64,000 bases of DNA from Alphaproteobacteria bacterium (GTDB lineage: Bacteria > Pseudomonadota > Alphaproteobacteria > Caulobacterales > Maricaulaceae), in NCBI GenBank assembly GCA_024742735.1, contig JANSXV010000004.1:1-64000 (forward strand), read 5' to 3'. The stretch's first letter is position 1. Each line of letters starts with the position of its first letter. The notes below the pieces were generated by a model that was not told where the DNA came from, ran no database searches, and saw nothing but the letters and a program-made list of their open reading frames with translations. The position numbers and the translations under genes are program-made. Positions 19,200 through 27,830 of the stretch are shown piece after piece.

Positions 19200-19210
19200 G
19201 CCTTGCGGGC

Positions 19211-20146
19211 ATGACGCCCGCTCTGACCGCCCTCGCCCTGCTTGCAACACAGCCTGCGCCCGTCGAAGCCGGTCCGGGACTGGATCAGCTCTGGCTCTTG
19301 CGCGCCGGTGACGAGGCTTGCGCCCTGTTCGAGCCGCCGGCCCGTGCGTTGCTGGACGCTGCGATCGCCCAGGCCAGGGATGATCAGGTGCGCGCCGGCG
19401 CGGACCCGAGGCGCCTTGATGACGCCCGTCGCCGCGTGACCGCAGCTGGACCGTCCGGCTGCGACGATGAACGGCTCGCCCCCCTGATCGCAGGTCACGA
19501 GCGCCGGATTGCGGATCTGGCCGTTTACTCCGACCTCACCTTCCCGGGCGTCGTGCGTCAGTGGCGCGTGGATCGCGGCGCTGTCCGGACCGGCCGCGCC
19601 GGCGAGCCGCGATGGCGCGTGTCTCAGCGGACTGCCGGCGGCGAAGCCTGGTTCGGCGTGTTCGAACAGGACGGCGAAATGCATCTGGCTGTCGCTTTCA
19701 ACGACGCTGAACGCCATACGCGCAGCGCGCTGGCTTTCCGCGACTCCGGACGCCAGCCTTTTCCTATGGATTTCACGGCCGGAGGCCTGTTGCCCGCTCC
19801 GGACGGCGATCCGGCTGCAGCGTGGGGCGCAGGCGCGCGCGCTCAGACGCGCGCGACAGCGTCGGGACGTCTGGACGAGGCTGCGGCGGCGTATCTGGCC
19901 CCGGCGGACGGCGCACCGGCGCGCGGCTTCCTCTATCCAGACAGCGTGCTGCAGCGCCTGGCGGCTCTGACCCCGCGCGAAGCAGTGGCTGTGGAGCTAT
20001 ACGACCGCACCGGTCAGATCAGCCGGCGTTTCTGGATTGAAGTGGGCGGGCTTAAAGCCGCACTGGCGATGCAGGCCATCCCTATGCCCGCCCCCGAGCC
20101 GGCGCCGGCTCAGGCCACATCGCTGGCGGCGGCGCCGACACGTTAG
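19211..20146 (+). CDS. secreted hypothetical protein
   Basis: A 311-residue protein I do not recognise. It has a short hydrophobic N-terminus (MTPALTALALLATQPAPVEA) that may be a signal peptide, an acidic and arginine-rich body, and a proline/alanine-rich tail. It starts 11 nt after the BcsB-like gene on the same strand, so the two are likely co-transcribed and act together in the envelope (inference). The ATG at 19211 is the only good start; the same frame upstream lies inside the BcsB-like gene. Confidence 0.75.
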   Translation: MTPALTALALLATQPAPVEAGPGLDQLWLLRAGDEACALFEPPARALLDAAIAQARDDQVRAGADPRRLDDARRRVTAAGPSGCDDERLAPLIAGHERRIADLAVYSDLTFPGVVRQWRVDRGAVRTGRAGEPRWRVSQRTAGGEAWFGVFEQDGEMHLAVAFNDAERHTRSALAFRDSGRQPFPMDFTAGGLLPAPDGDPAAAWGAGARAQTRATASGRLDEAAAAYLAPADGAPARGFLYPDSVLQRLAALTPREAVAVELYDRTGQISRRFWIEVGGLKAALAMQAIPMPAPEPAPAQATSLAAAPTR

Positions 20147-20159
20147 GCCACGGGCGGCT

Positions 20160-20345
20160 TCAGGCCTGGCGTCCGGCCCGCATCATGCGGCCCAGGGCAA
20201 ATCCTCCCGCGCAGGCGCCGACGAAGGCGGCCAGGGTCTCCTGACCGAACATGTGAAGGAAGCCGGCATAGGCAAGGCAGGCCGCTGCGACGGCCAGGCC
20301 TGTCGCGGCGATTCTGTTCAATATGGGCACATGAGATCGGGTCAT
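20160..20345 (-). CDS. small membrane protein
   Basis: A 61-residue protein with two likely membrane helices (IAATGLAVAAACLAYAGFLHMF and LAAFVGACAGGFALGRMM). I took the ATG at 20345; a longer frame to 20426 adds a basic N-terminus without a ribosome site. It is convergent with the secreted protein gene, 13 nt away. The family is unknown to me. Confidence 0.6.
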   Translation of the reverse strand: MTRSHVPILNRIAATGLAVAAACLAYAGFLHMFGQETLAAFVGACAGGFALGRMMRAGRQA

Positions 20346-20534
20346 GTTTTCCACAGAGCAAACAGCGCGCCGGTTTGAAGGCTTTTGTTTACCATACGGA
20401 GCAACTGAGCGCGGTGAAAACAGCAAAAATCAGCCAGATCGCCTGCATGGCCTTGCATTCAGCCCCTAGAATCGCGCTTGATGCAGGTCGTCTAACGACG
20501 GTCGCGGCTCAGCAAACCCCTTGCTGCGGCGGCT

Positions 20535-20540
20535 TATAAT
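20535..20540 (+). promoter_or_regulatory. -10 element of the HU gene promoter
   Basis: A perfect TATAAT lies 24 nt upstream of the HU start codon. The region 17 nt further up has no good -35 hexamer. The strong -10 and the GGGGGGAA ribosome site fit a highly expressed gene. Confidence 0.6.
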
Positions 20541-20563
20541 CAACACCAGTGGGGGGAATCCCA

Positions 20564-20830
20564 ATGAACAAGTCCGAACTCGCCAAGGCTATCTCCGACA
20601 AGGCTGGCATCACCCGCGCCCAGGCCGGCGACGCCATCGACGCCTTCGCTGAAGCCATCGTGGCCTCGGCCAAGAAGGACGACTCCGTGCAGCTCGCCGG
20701 CTTCGGCACCTTCCACGCCAAGCACCGCGAAGCCCGCGAAGTGCGCAACCCGCGCACCGGCGAGAAGATGATGTCCAAGGCGAAGACCTCCCTGGCCTTC
20801 CGCCCGGCCTCGGCCCTGAAGGACATCTAA
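20564..20830 (+). CDS. HU-family DNA-binding protein
   Basis: An 88-residue histone-like protein: MNKSELAKAISDKAGITRAQ, then the DNA-binding arm GFGTFHAKHREAREVRNPRTGEK and the C-terminal FRPASALKDI. HU binds and bends DNA without sequence preference, as a dimer, and shapes the nucleoid. The length is normal for HU (about 90). The ATG at 20564 follows a strong ribosome site and a perfect -10 box; a terminator follows the gene, so it is monocistronic. Confidence 0.96.
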   Translation: MNKSELAKAISDKAGITRAQAGDAIDAFAEAIVASAKKDDSVQLAGFGTFHAKHREAREVRNPRTGEKMMSKAKTSLAFRPASALKDI

Positions 20831-20860
20831 ACCCTTCACCGCTTCTCCAAGCGGACCTGA

Positions 20861-20895
20861 CCGCCGCCCGGGAAACCGGGCGGCGGTTTTGTTTT
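20861..20895 (+). terminator. intrinsic terminator after HU
   Basis: A perfect 11-bp stem, CCGCCGCCCGG / CCGGGCGGCGG, with a GAAA tetraloop is followed by TTTTGTTTT. It is the clearest terminator in the window. Confidence 0.93.
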
Positions 20896-21020
20896 GGGTC
20901 ATCCCCTGATGCAGCGGCGTATAACGAGGTCGGATCAAGCAACCTTGCCGCCCGCGCAAGGAACGCGGCACACTGATCAGGCAGCGGGCTGGCCTACGGT
21001 TACGGGCTTGGGGCGGCCCC

Positions 21021-21830
21021 ATGATCCTTCAGAACATCTCAAAGGCCATCCGTGAACAAAACTACTACGCCGTGGCGCTGGAGTTCATCATTGTCATCGC
21101 AGGCGTGGTGATCGGTTTTCAGATCAGCCAGTGGAACGAGGCGCGCCTGGACCGCGCACGCTCCGGCCAATATCTGGAGCGGCTTGAAGCTGAACTGTAT
21201 CGAGACCTGGACCGCGCCATAGACCGCGTATTGGCCTGGGAGCGCCAAGCCGAAGCCGGCGGAAGGGCGCTCGCCTTTGTTGAGAGCGGGTCGGTTGATC
21301 CAGAGGATGCATGGCCGCTGGTTGTTTCGTTTAACTATGCGGCGGACATAAATCAGTTCAGGACAGAACTGGCGACCTTTGAGGAGCTGCGCAGCTCCGG
21401 CCGCCTCCATCTCATCTCCAATCCGGCAATCCGGACTTTCCTTATCCGCTACTCCGGAGCGGCCGATACCAGTGGGCTCAGGCTCGGAACTGAGTTTCGC
21501 GATGTACTGAAACTGGAATTGCGCCAGGGCACTCCGGTCCACGTCTACACGCACATCCGACGAAACTGCATATTCCTTTTCCGCGGCAGCGACGCCACCA
21601 CGAGCCGGCCGTGTGATCCGCCTGCCGGGCTGGCGGCCGGTGACATTGTGGCGCTTCTTGACGCCTACCGTTCAGACGCCGCGCTGATCGAAGAGCTGCG
21701 CGCGAGCACGAACACGCTGGTTGAAGCGACGATCGCATACAGAGAACTCGCCGATTTCCTGGAGCCCGTAGTCAACGAAATGCGCGCCGAGCTTGGCATG
21801 GAACCGGCAATGACGTCGCCGAACGTCTAA
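21021..21830 (+). CDS. DUF6090-type membrane-anchored protein
   Basis: A 269-residue protein with one N-terminal membrane segment in the pattern typical of DUF6090-like proteins: MILQNISKAIREQNYYAVAL followed by EFIIVIAGVVIGFQISQWNE. A helical, mostly acidic soluble part follows, with two cysteines near residues 177 and 194. The function of the family is unknown. The ATG at 21021 is the family start. A remnant of a second copy begins 10 nt after its stop codon (21841), so this was once a tandem pair. Confidence 0.8.
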   Translation: MILQNISKAIREQNYYAVALEFIIVIAGVVIGFQISQWNEARLDRARSGQYLERLEAELYRDLDRAIDRVLAWERQAEAGGRALAFVESGSVDPEDAWPLVVSFNYAADINQFRTELATFEELRSSGRLHLISNPAIRTFLIRYSGAADTSGLRLGTEFRDVLKLELRQGTPVHVYTHIRRNCIFLFRGSDATTSRPCDPPAGLAAGDIVALLDAYRSDAALIEELRASTNTLVEATIAYRELADFLEPVVNEMRAELGMEPAMTSPNV

Positions 21831-21840
21831 CCGTTCAGCC

Positions 21841-21969
21841 ATGATCCTCGACAATCTCTCCCGAGCCCTGAAGACCCAGAACTGGCTCGCCGCCGGGATC
21901 GAAGTGTCGGAGGCGGAAGGAAGGGGAGCATCGGTCCGGAATGATCGCTCGCGCGCATCCCAGGCCTGA
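21841..21969 (+). pseudogene. remnant of a second DUF6090-type gene
   Basis: A 42-codon frame starts MILDNLSRALKTQNWLAAGIE, matching the first 21 residues of the DUF6090-type protein just upstream (MILQNISKAIREQNYYAVALE). It then diverges into unrelated codons and stops at 21969, exactly where the membrane segment should begin. The homologous start, position and sudden break indicate a deletion of the rest of a tandem copy. It is unlikely to make a working protein. Confidence 0.65.
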
Positions 21970-22060
21970 ATTCGGCGCAAGGACTGAGCCGGGTGGGGGG
22001 GGCGATCCCCCGCGACGCCGCTGAGAGCGCTCAGACACGGCGCCGGCGCGAAACCGGCGC

Positions 22061-23461
22061 CTAGCCTGTCTCGCCGCGCAGCGTCTGGAGTACGTACTGG
22101 CCCTGGCGGTTCAGGCTGAACAGGACCGGCGCGCCGTCCGCGCCAGCCGCTTCAGCCAGCGACCGGGCCTGATCAAGCCCCTCCACCGCCGTCCAGGCGA
22201 TTTCCTCGACCACGTCGCCGACACGCACCTTGCCGGCGGCGTCGCTGGCGGCGTCCACCTCGGTGACCACAAGACCCTCCGCATCGGGATGGATCCGGTA
22301 CTGCCGGCGAAGGGCGTCGGTCAGCGGCGCCAGCGTCAGGCCGAACAGGGTGTGGGCGTTCGCGTCCGCGTCGTCCGGCCCGGCGCCGTCCGCGCCGGCC
22401 GGCGCGCGCGGGGCGCCCTCTTCTTCAAGCCGGGCGACCGTGACCTCAACCGTCACCGGCTCGCCCCGTCGGAAGACCTCCACCGTGACCGTGGCGCCCG
22501 GCTCGGTCTGCGCAACGATGCGCGGCAGGGCTCGGTCATCGGCCACGGGCCGGTCGCCGAAGGCCAGGATCACATCGCCGGTGCGCAGCCCGGAGTCCGA
22601 CGCTGGTCCTTCGGGATCGATGCGGGTGACGACCGCGCCGCGTGCGGCGGCCAGACCCATGGCCTGGGCCATGTCGAGAGTGACGGGCTGGACGTTGACG
22701 CCCAGCCAGCCGCGCCTTGTCTCGCCGAACTCGATGAGCTGATTGATGACCGGCTCGGCCACGGCGCTGGGCACGGAGAAGGAGATGCCCACACTGGCGC
22801 CGGTGGGCGAGAAGATCGCAGTGTTCACGCCGATCACCTCGCCGTCCATGTTGAACAGCGGGCCGCCGGAATTGCCGCGATTGATGGCCACGTCGGTCTG
22901 GATGTAGTCGTCATACCGGCCGCCTATCTCGCGGCCCTGGGCGCTGATCACGCCGGTGGTCAGCGATCCGCCCAGGCCGAACGGGTTGCCGATCGCCACA
23001 ACCCACTCGCCCACGCGCGCCGCGTCGGAATCGCCGAATCGCACGAAAGGCAAGGGCGCGCTGGCGTCCACGCGCAGCACGGCCAGGTCCGTCGCCGGAT
23101 CCCGGCCGACGATCTCAGCGGGAAGCACACGGCCGTCCTGGAGCACGACCTCCACTTCGTCGGCCTCGTCGATGACGTGGTTGTTCGTGACCACCAGCCC
23201 GTCGGGATCAATGATGAAGCCCGAGCCCAGCGAGCGCTCCACGCGCGGGCCGTCGCCCAGCATGTCGTTGAAACGCTCCAGCGGAGAGCCGGGCGGGAAG
23301 ACCGGCATGCCGTCCTCATCCCCGATCCGGTTGGCGGTCGCGATATTGACCACGGCCGGGCTCAGCGCCTCGTTCAGATCGACGAAGTCCTCGCGCGGCT
23401 GGGCGAGCGCGGTGCTTACGCTGGCGGCGGCGAGGAACAGGGCGGCGAACAGGACGCGCAT
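22061..23461 (-). CDS. DegP/HtrA-type periplasmic serine protease (Do family)
   Basis: A 466-residue periplasmic protease with a signal peptide (MRVLFAALFLAAASVSTALA). The trypsin-like domain carries the triad His95 (VTNNHVIDEA), Asp125 (DPATDLAVLR) and Ser198 (NRGNSGGPLFNMDG). Two PDZ domains follow, near 270-350 and 390-460. Such enzymes degrade or refold damaged envelope proteins. The ATG at 23461 gives the signal peptide; an upstream extension to 23524 is not supported. A GC-rich stem lies at its stop codon but has no T-tract. Confidence 0.95.
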   Translation of the reverse strand: MRVLFAALFLAAASVSTALAQPREDFVDLNEALSPAVVNIATANRIGDEDGMPVFPPGSPLERFNDMLGDGPRVERSLGSGFIIDPDGLVVTNNHVIDEADEVEVVLQDGRVLPAEIVGRDPATDLAVLRVDASAPLPFVRFGDSDAARVGEWVVAIGNPFGLGGSLTTGVISAQGREIGGRYDDYIQTDVAINRGNSGGPLFNMDGEVIGVNTAIFSPTGASVGISFSVPSAVAEPVINQLIEFGETRRGWLGVNVQPVTLDMAQAMGLAAARGAVVTRIDPEGPASDSGLRTGDVILAFGDRPVADDRALPRIVAQTEPGATVTVEVFRRGEPVTVEVTVARLEEEGAPRAPAGADGAGPDDADANAHTLFGLTLAPLTDALRRQYRIHPDAEGLVVTEVDAASDAAGKVRVGDVVEEIAWTAVEGLDQARSLAEAAGADGAPVLFSLNRQGQYVLQTLRGETG

Positions 23462-23562
23462 GAGCGGCTCCGCATTGTAAATCAGGCGTGCTCCGGACTT
23501 AAACCGGCGCCGGGACCCCTGCAAGCCGGGCCCGCTTACAACTCGGTGAGGTTCTGCGCCGC

Positions 23563-25002
23563 TCAGCCCAGATTGAGCTGGTAGCGCGCCTCGCGGACAA
23601 GGCCGCTCTCATCCTCCACGACGAGGCGGAGAGTCCAGCTGGACGAACCGGCGAAAGCCGCCGCCGGAATATCACCCAGCACGCCGCCTTCGGCCACGGC
23701 GCCGATATCCTCAACGGCGACGCTCCACTGGGCCGGCGTCTGGCCTGCGCCCAGCTCAAGCCGGGCCGAGGCGAGGTTGCTGGCCTGCGACAGACCGAAG
23801 ACGCGCACCGCCGGTGCGCCGTCCGCGCCGGCCACGACCGCCACGCTGTCGATGCGCGCTGTCGCGAACACCGCCTCGGCCTGGAGCGCGGCCGCGGCGT
23901 CCACGATGCCGTAGCCGGTGTACTGGTCCACGCCGGGAGAGCCCACGTCGCGCGCGCTGTTCAACAGGATCGTACGAAGCTCCGCCGCGCTGAGCTCGGG
24001 CCGGTGGGAGAGCACGAGGCTGGCGACCCCGGCCACGATCGGCGCGGAGAAGGATGTTCCGCTGGCCCGGTAATAGCGCCGGTCTTCGCCCACAAAGGCC
24101 GCGCCGGGCTCATACTCGACCCCGGCGATGTCGCGCATGGTGTCGGTGTACCGCGCGCGAAGGCTCAGAACATCCAGGCCCGGCGCGGCGATATCGATGG
24201 CCGGGCCCCAGTTGGAGAACACCGTGCGCGTGTCGTCGAAATCGGTGGAGGCCACCGTGATCACGGCCTCGGAGCCTGGAATGCCCCATTCCTCCACCGG
24301 CACGCCTTCATTGCCGGCCGCTGCGATCACCAGCACGCCGCGCGCGGCGGCGTACTCCAGCGCCTCGGTCTCGATCCGGGTCGTCTCCGGGCCGCCCACG
24401 GACATGTTGATGATCTGCGCGCCGTTATCGACGGCGTAATAGATCGCTTCGGCCAGATCGCTGGCGCGGGTATGGCCGAAATCATTGAGCGCCTTGACCA
24501 CCATGATCTGCGCATTGGGGTTGATGCCCCTTATGCCGTGACCATTGCCGGTCCAGCCCGCGATCAGCCCCGCTACGAAGGTGCCGTGACCGTCGCGATC
24601 CTGGGGGTTGTTGGTGTCGGCCATGAAATCCCAGCCGATGATGTCGTCCACGAAGCCGTTGCCGTCATCATCCACCCCGTTGTCGGCGATCTCTCCGGGA
24701 TTGGTCCACAGATTGTCCCAGTTGATGTCGGCATGGTGCCAGTCGAGTCCGGTGTCGATCACCGCGACGACGACAGGTTCGCCCGGGTCCGGCGCGATGG
24801 CGTAGGCGCCGCCCGGTTCATCGGTCAGCCCCACGCGCCGCGTCGCCCACTGGTCGGGATAGCTCTGCCCCCAGCTGCCCTCCCCGGCGAAGTAGGGGTC
24901 GATCGTGGGGTGGGACGCCGACGGGTGCGGCGCCGCTGACGGCGTCGCGGCAAGCGCCAGCGCACTCGCCAGGCTAACCGCTGTGATCGGTCTTGCGGTC
25001 AT
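23563..25002 (-). CDS. secreted subtilisin-like (S8) serine protease
   Basis: A 479-residue secreted protease with a signal peptide (about residues 1-24). The catalytic triad is Asp83 (VIDTGLD), His139 (DGHGTFVAG) and Ser317 (SGTSFSAPIVAG), with oxyanion Asn231 (AAAGNEG). The stretch DNGVDDDGNGFVDD is a likely calcium loop. A beta-rich C-terminal domain (about 385-479) follows. Its ATG overlaps the metalloprotease stop codon (ATGA), so it is the last gene of a four-gene operon. It may be anchored or secreted with its operon partners. Confidence 0.93.
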   Translation of the reverse strand: MTARPITAVSLASALALAATPSAAPHPSASHPTIDPYFAGEGSWGQSYPDQWATRRVGLTDEPGGAYAIAPDPGEPVVVAVIDTGLDWHHADINWDNLWTNPGEIADNGVDDDGNGFVDDIIGWDFMADTNNPQDRDGHGTFVAGLIAGWTGNGHGIRGINPNAQIMVVKALNDFGHTRASDLAEAIYYAVDNGAQIINMSVGGPETTRIETEALEYAAARGVLVIAAAGNEGVPVEEWGIPGSEAVITVASTDFDDTRTVFSNWGPAIDIAAPGLDVLSLRARYTDTMRDIAGVEYEPGAAFVGEDRRYYRASGTSFSAPIVAGVASLVLSHRPELSAAELRTILLNSARDVGSPGVDQYTGYGIVDAAAALQAEAVFATARIDSVAVVAGADGAPAVRVFGLSQASNLASARLELGAGQTPAQWSVAVEDIGAVAEGGVLGDIPAAAFAGSSSWTLRLVVEDESGLVREARYQLNLG

Positions 25003-27296
25003 GGCTGGACCTCCCCGCGGCGCGCCTGGACGGCGGGCGCTGCAACCAGGCTCAGCGAGATCGTCTGACCGGGCAAGTCGCCGCCTTCGGGCATCTCCGG
25101 CAGGCGCAGCCAGCCCAGCGGCGGCCCGGGCTGCTTGTCCCGGCAGGTATTGTCCTCCACGTACGCATCAAGACTGCCGACCATGCCCGTCAGGGCGCCG
25201 TCCCAGTCATAGCCGGCCTTCACGGTCCAATCGAGGCGGTAGCCATACCCGGTCAGATCCGCGCCCAGAGACAGGCCGGTCACGTCGATTTCATCTCCCT
25301 CGACCGCCAGAGCGGACAGCGCGGCCTGCTGTTCGTCGGTCAACGGCTCGTTGGTGATCAGCGTCGCGCTCTCACGCTGCACGGCCTCGACGTCGAGATA
25401 ATAGGCGTCCAGCGCATTCGCGCCGAGCCCGAGGCTCGCCACCGGCATCTCGATGACGCAGTCGCCATTGTCATCGGTGACGCATTGGCTCGGCTCGCGG
25501 TCATAGCCGCTGTCGTCGCGTTCGACGCCGGCCCCGGGCAACGCCGGCGCCGCGGTCTCCGGCGGATTCAGGCGGATCACCTGACCGGGCGTCTCCTGGC
25601 TCTCCACCGCACCGGTCGTGCTGTTCAGCACGTCGGCGCGCGCCTTCACGAAGACCGGAACGGTCACGTCGCGCGGATCATCGCCATCGTCCTCTTCAGG
25701 CGGGGCGTCGCCGGGATCATCGCCGTCAGTGGGCGTATCGCGCGGATCGTCATCATCCCCGCCGCTTTCCGGCAAGCCCGGCAGCCATGTGGGGTCATCA
25801 TCCAGACCGGGGATCCAGCCGGGGTTGAGCGGATCATCACCGCCTGGCGCATCGCGCGGATCGTCGCCGTCATCGCCGGGCGTCTGGCCGCCTCCGGGCG
25901 CATCGCGCGGATCGTCGCCGTCATCGCCGGGCGTCTGGCCGCCTCCGGGCGCATCGCGCGGGTCGTCGCCGTCATCACCGTCGCCGCCGCCGGGAGGAAC
26001 CGGCGTATCGCGCGGATCGTCGCCGTCGCCGCCACCCTCACCACCGCCGGGCGCAGGGGTGAGCGGAAGGTCTTCTCCACCCGTCGTGTCATATTCGCAG
26101 AAGGTCTGGCTGTCAGTGGTCACGCCCACGCTGATCAGCGCCTCGTCCACGGGATCGCCGACTGTCCCGGTGACCACCCGGTCGCGCGGGCAGTCGATGA
26201 GGGCGCGCTCCAGGCGGCGGATATCGTAGTCGATCTGGGCGGCGGCCAGCGCCTTCTCGCGCGGCTGGGCATTCGAAAGCCCGATCAGGCGGCGCTGTTC
26301 GCGTAGACGATTGAGCTGGCGCAGGATGCCTTCCTGATCGCAGACCGCAATCATATCGCCGGTGTCGCCGATGATCAGTGCGTAGTCCTGCATAAGCGGC
26401 GTCAACTCATCGCGATCCGGACAGCAATCGCACTCAAAGCCGGAGCGCGTCCGCAGCTGCTCCAAGACATTCGTGAACGGGAAGCCGTTATTGTCCGACA
26501 TCAGGTCGTGGTTATGGCCGTGCGCGGTCACCGAGACCGTTCTGTTCGGATTGTCGGGTGTGGGCGCGGCGACGTCCTCATAGGCGTCGTCAATGCCCAT
26601 GAGGTGACCGATCTCGTGGGCGGCCGGCGCCCGGCTGGTGTCGCCGCGATTGGCCCAGAAGCCGCGGCGGGGCGCTTCAGTCCCGTCGATCACATGGTCT
26701 GGATTGTCCCAGTCCGTCGGTACGTCGCGAGGGAGGTCCGGATTGCGGGTCTCAATGACATAGGACCGGAAGCGCGGCCCCATGATGCCGATCTGATGGT
26801 AGCCCGGCGTGCGTGGATCGTCGGCGCCTCGCACCCGGACATCGACATCGATCTGGATCGAGCAGCACGGGAAGTAGGCGCAGTTCTGGTCCACGCCGAA
26901 TTCGTTGGCGTATCGCGCCCAGTGGCTGCGGATATCATCGGAGGAAGCTTCAATATCTTCATCGCCGGTATTGCCGGGACGGCTGCGCACGCCTGCGGTC
27001 GTGGCCAGGATTTCGGCTTCAGACGCGTTGACGCCGTTCCAGATCCGCTCGGCGCGCGCTTCAAGCTCCCGCGCATAGTCAGACGTCGCCCTCTCGCTAT
27101 CCTCCGCGAAATCATGGGGCGGATCGCCGTCGTCAGGCGGGCGGATGTCGCTGGCGCGCGTGGTGAAGAACTCGATGGGCACGACCACCTTGATCTTGCA
27201 GTCATTCACCTGCTCGAAGCGGGTCTGGGCCTGAGCACCGCCCGCAAAAACGGTGGCTGCAGCAAGGCCGGACAGGAGCATGAGACGCGCGATCAC
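24999..27296 (-). CDS. secreted zincin-type metalloprotease with acidic repeats
   Basis: A 765-residue exported protein I cannot place in a named family. A signal peptide (about 1-23) is followed by a domain with the zinc motif HEIGHLMGIDD: His227, Glu228, His231, Gly234 and a third-ligand candidate Asp237. A possible Met-turn lies at HDLMSDN (Met266), and there are many cysteines. Residues about 417-543 are low-complexity DDPRD repeats. The C-terminal part (545-765) is beta-rich and proline-poor. Start is GTG at 27296, overlapping the upstream stop (GTGA). The metzincin reading is inference from motif order; peptidase activity is untested. Confidence 0.8.
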   Translation of the reverse strand: MIARLMLLSGLAAATVFAGGAQAQTRFEQVNDCKIKVVVPIEFFTTRASDIRPPDDGDPPHDFAEDSERATSDYARELEARAERIWNGVNASEAEILATTAGVRSRPGNTGDEDIEASSDDIRSHWARYANEFGVDQNCAYFPCCSIQIDVDVRVRGADDPRTPGYHQIGIMGPRFRSYVIETRNPDLPRDVPTDWDNPDHVIDGTEAPRRGFWANRGDTSRAPAAHEIGHLMGIDDAYEDVAAPTPDNPNRTVSVTAHGHNHDLMSDNNGFPFTNVLEQLRTRSGFECDCCPDRDELTPLMQDYALIIGDTGDMIAVCDQEGILRQLNRLREQRRLIGLSNAQPREKALAAAQIDYDIRRLERALIDCPRDRVVTGTVGDPVDEALISVGVTTDSQTFCEYDTTGGEDLPLTPAPGGGEGGGDGDDPRDTPVPPGGGDGDDGDDPRDAPGGGQTPGDDGDDPRDAPGGGQTPGDDGDDPRDAPGGDDPLNPGWIPGLDDDPTWLPGLPESGGDDDDPRDTPTDGDDPGDAPPEEDDGDDPRDVTVPVFVKARADVLNSTTGAVESQETPGQVIRLNPPETAAPALPGAGVERDDSGYDREPSQCVTDDNGDCVIEMPVASLGLGANALDAYYLDVEAVQRESATLITNEPLTDEQQAALSALAVEGDEIDVTGLSLGADLTGYGYRLDWTVKAGYDWDGALTGMVGSLDAYVEDNTCRDKQPGPPLGWLRLPEMPEGGDLPGQTISLSLVAAPAVQARRGEVQP
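25836..25976 (-). repeat. 51-bp tandem repeats in the metalloprotease gene
   Basis: About 2.8 nearly identical copies of a 51-bp unit encode DDGDDPRDAPGGGQTPG in frame (residues 441-487). The flanks (25668-26021) carry more degenerate DDPRD units. The near identity of the copies at DNA level points to recent slippage or recombination, so the repeat number may vary between strains. Confidence 0.85.
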
Positions 27297-27808
27297 GGCT
27301 GCTCCTCCTGCGGCAGGTCATAGACCCAGGGGTAGACCAGCGCGTTATAGTAAATGCGCCGCTCTTCCGGCAGTTGCCGGTTCACCGCGCGGACGATGTC
27401 ATCGAACGGCTCCAGCGGGCTGTTGATCGCAGTAACATAATGCGTACGCCCGTTCAGCCGCACCGCTATGGTCGCCTGATCGCCGCCGCCGATGCGGTAG
27501 TCGGCGTATTCCTCGTCCAGATCGAAGAATCCGTTCGCCTCGACCGCCTCGACGATCGCCGCCATCTGATCAGCACCCAGACTGCCGCGATAGGGACCGA
27601 ATTCAGGCCCGCCTTCATAGGTCCGGAAAGGTTTTGCGTAGACCGAGCCGTCCGCGTCGATCACCACGCCCTGCTCGTCCATGGGCTCGCCCAGATGGAC
27701 CGGGCGCGAGGACACCACGATGCGGAAGTCGTCCGGAACTTGCGCCCAGGCCGGCGCGGCCGCCGCGAAGGCGGCCAGCCAGACCAGGCCAGCGGCCAGC
27801 CGGAGCAT
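27293..27808 (-). CDS. small secreted protein, DUF6438-like
   Basis: A protein of 171 residues with a clear signal peptide (MLRLAAGLVWLAAFAAAAPA, cleavage after AWAQ). The body has a beta-rich pattern with DADGSVYAKPFRTYEGG, an acidic FDLDEEYADYRIGGGDQ and TIAVRLNGRTHYVT, which loosely resembles DUF6438 proteins. I chose the ATG at 27808; a GTG at 27826 is equally close to the upstream gene. It lies between the barrel protein and the metalloprotease and overlaps the latter by 4 nt, so it belongs to the same operon. Confidence 0.8.
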   Translation of the reverse strand: MLRLAAGLVWLAAFAAAAPAWAQVPDDFRIVVSSRPVHLGEPMDEQGVVIDADGSVYAKPFRTYEGGPEFGPYRGSLGADQMAAIVEAVEANGFFDLDEEYADYRIGGGDQATIAVRLNGRTHYVTAINSPLEPFDDIVRAVNRQLPEERRIYYNALVYPWVYDLPQEEQP

Positions 27809-27830
27809 CAAGCGGGGGCCGACCACCAGC

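Noticed and set aside
22039-22061. GC-rich hairpin at the DegP stop codon as a terminator
   Set aside because: No T-tract follows on the minus strand, so I cannot call it an intrinsic terminator.
25836-25976. Possible CRISPR array
   Set aside because: The repeats are contiguous, in frame and have no unique spacers; they are a coding tandem repeat.
24004-27323. Long plus-strand frames opposite the protease operon
   Set aside because: They run antisense to genes with complete catalytic motifs and overlapping start/stop codons.
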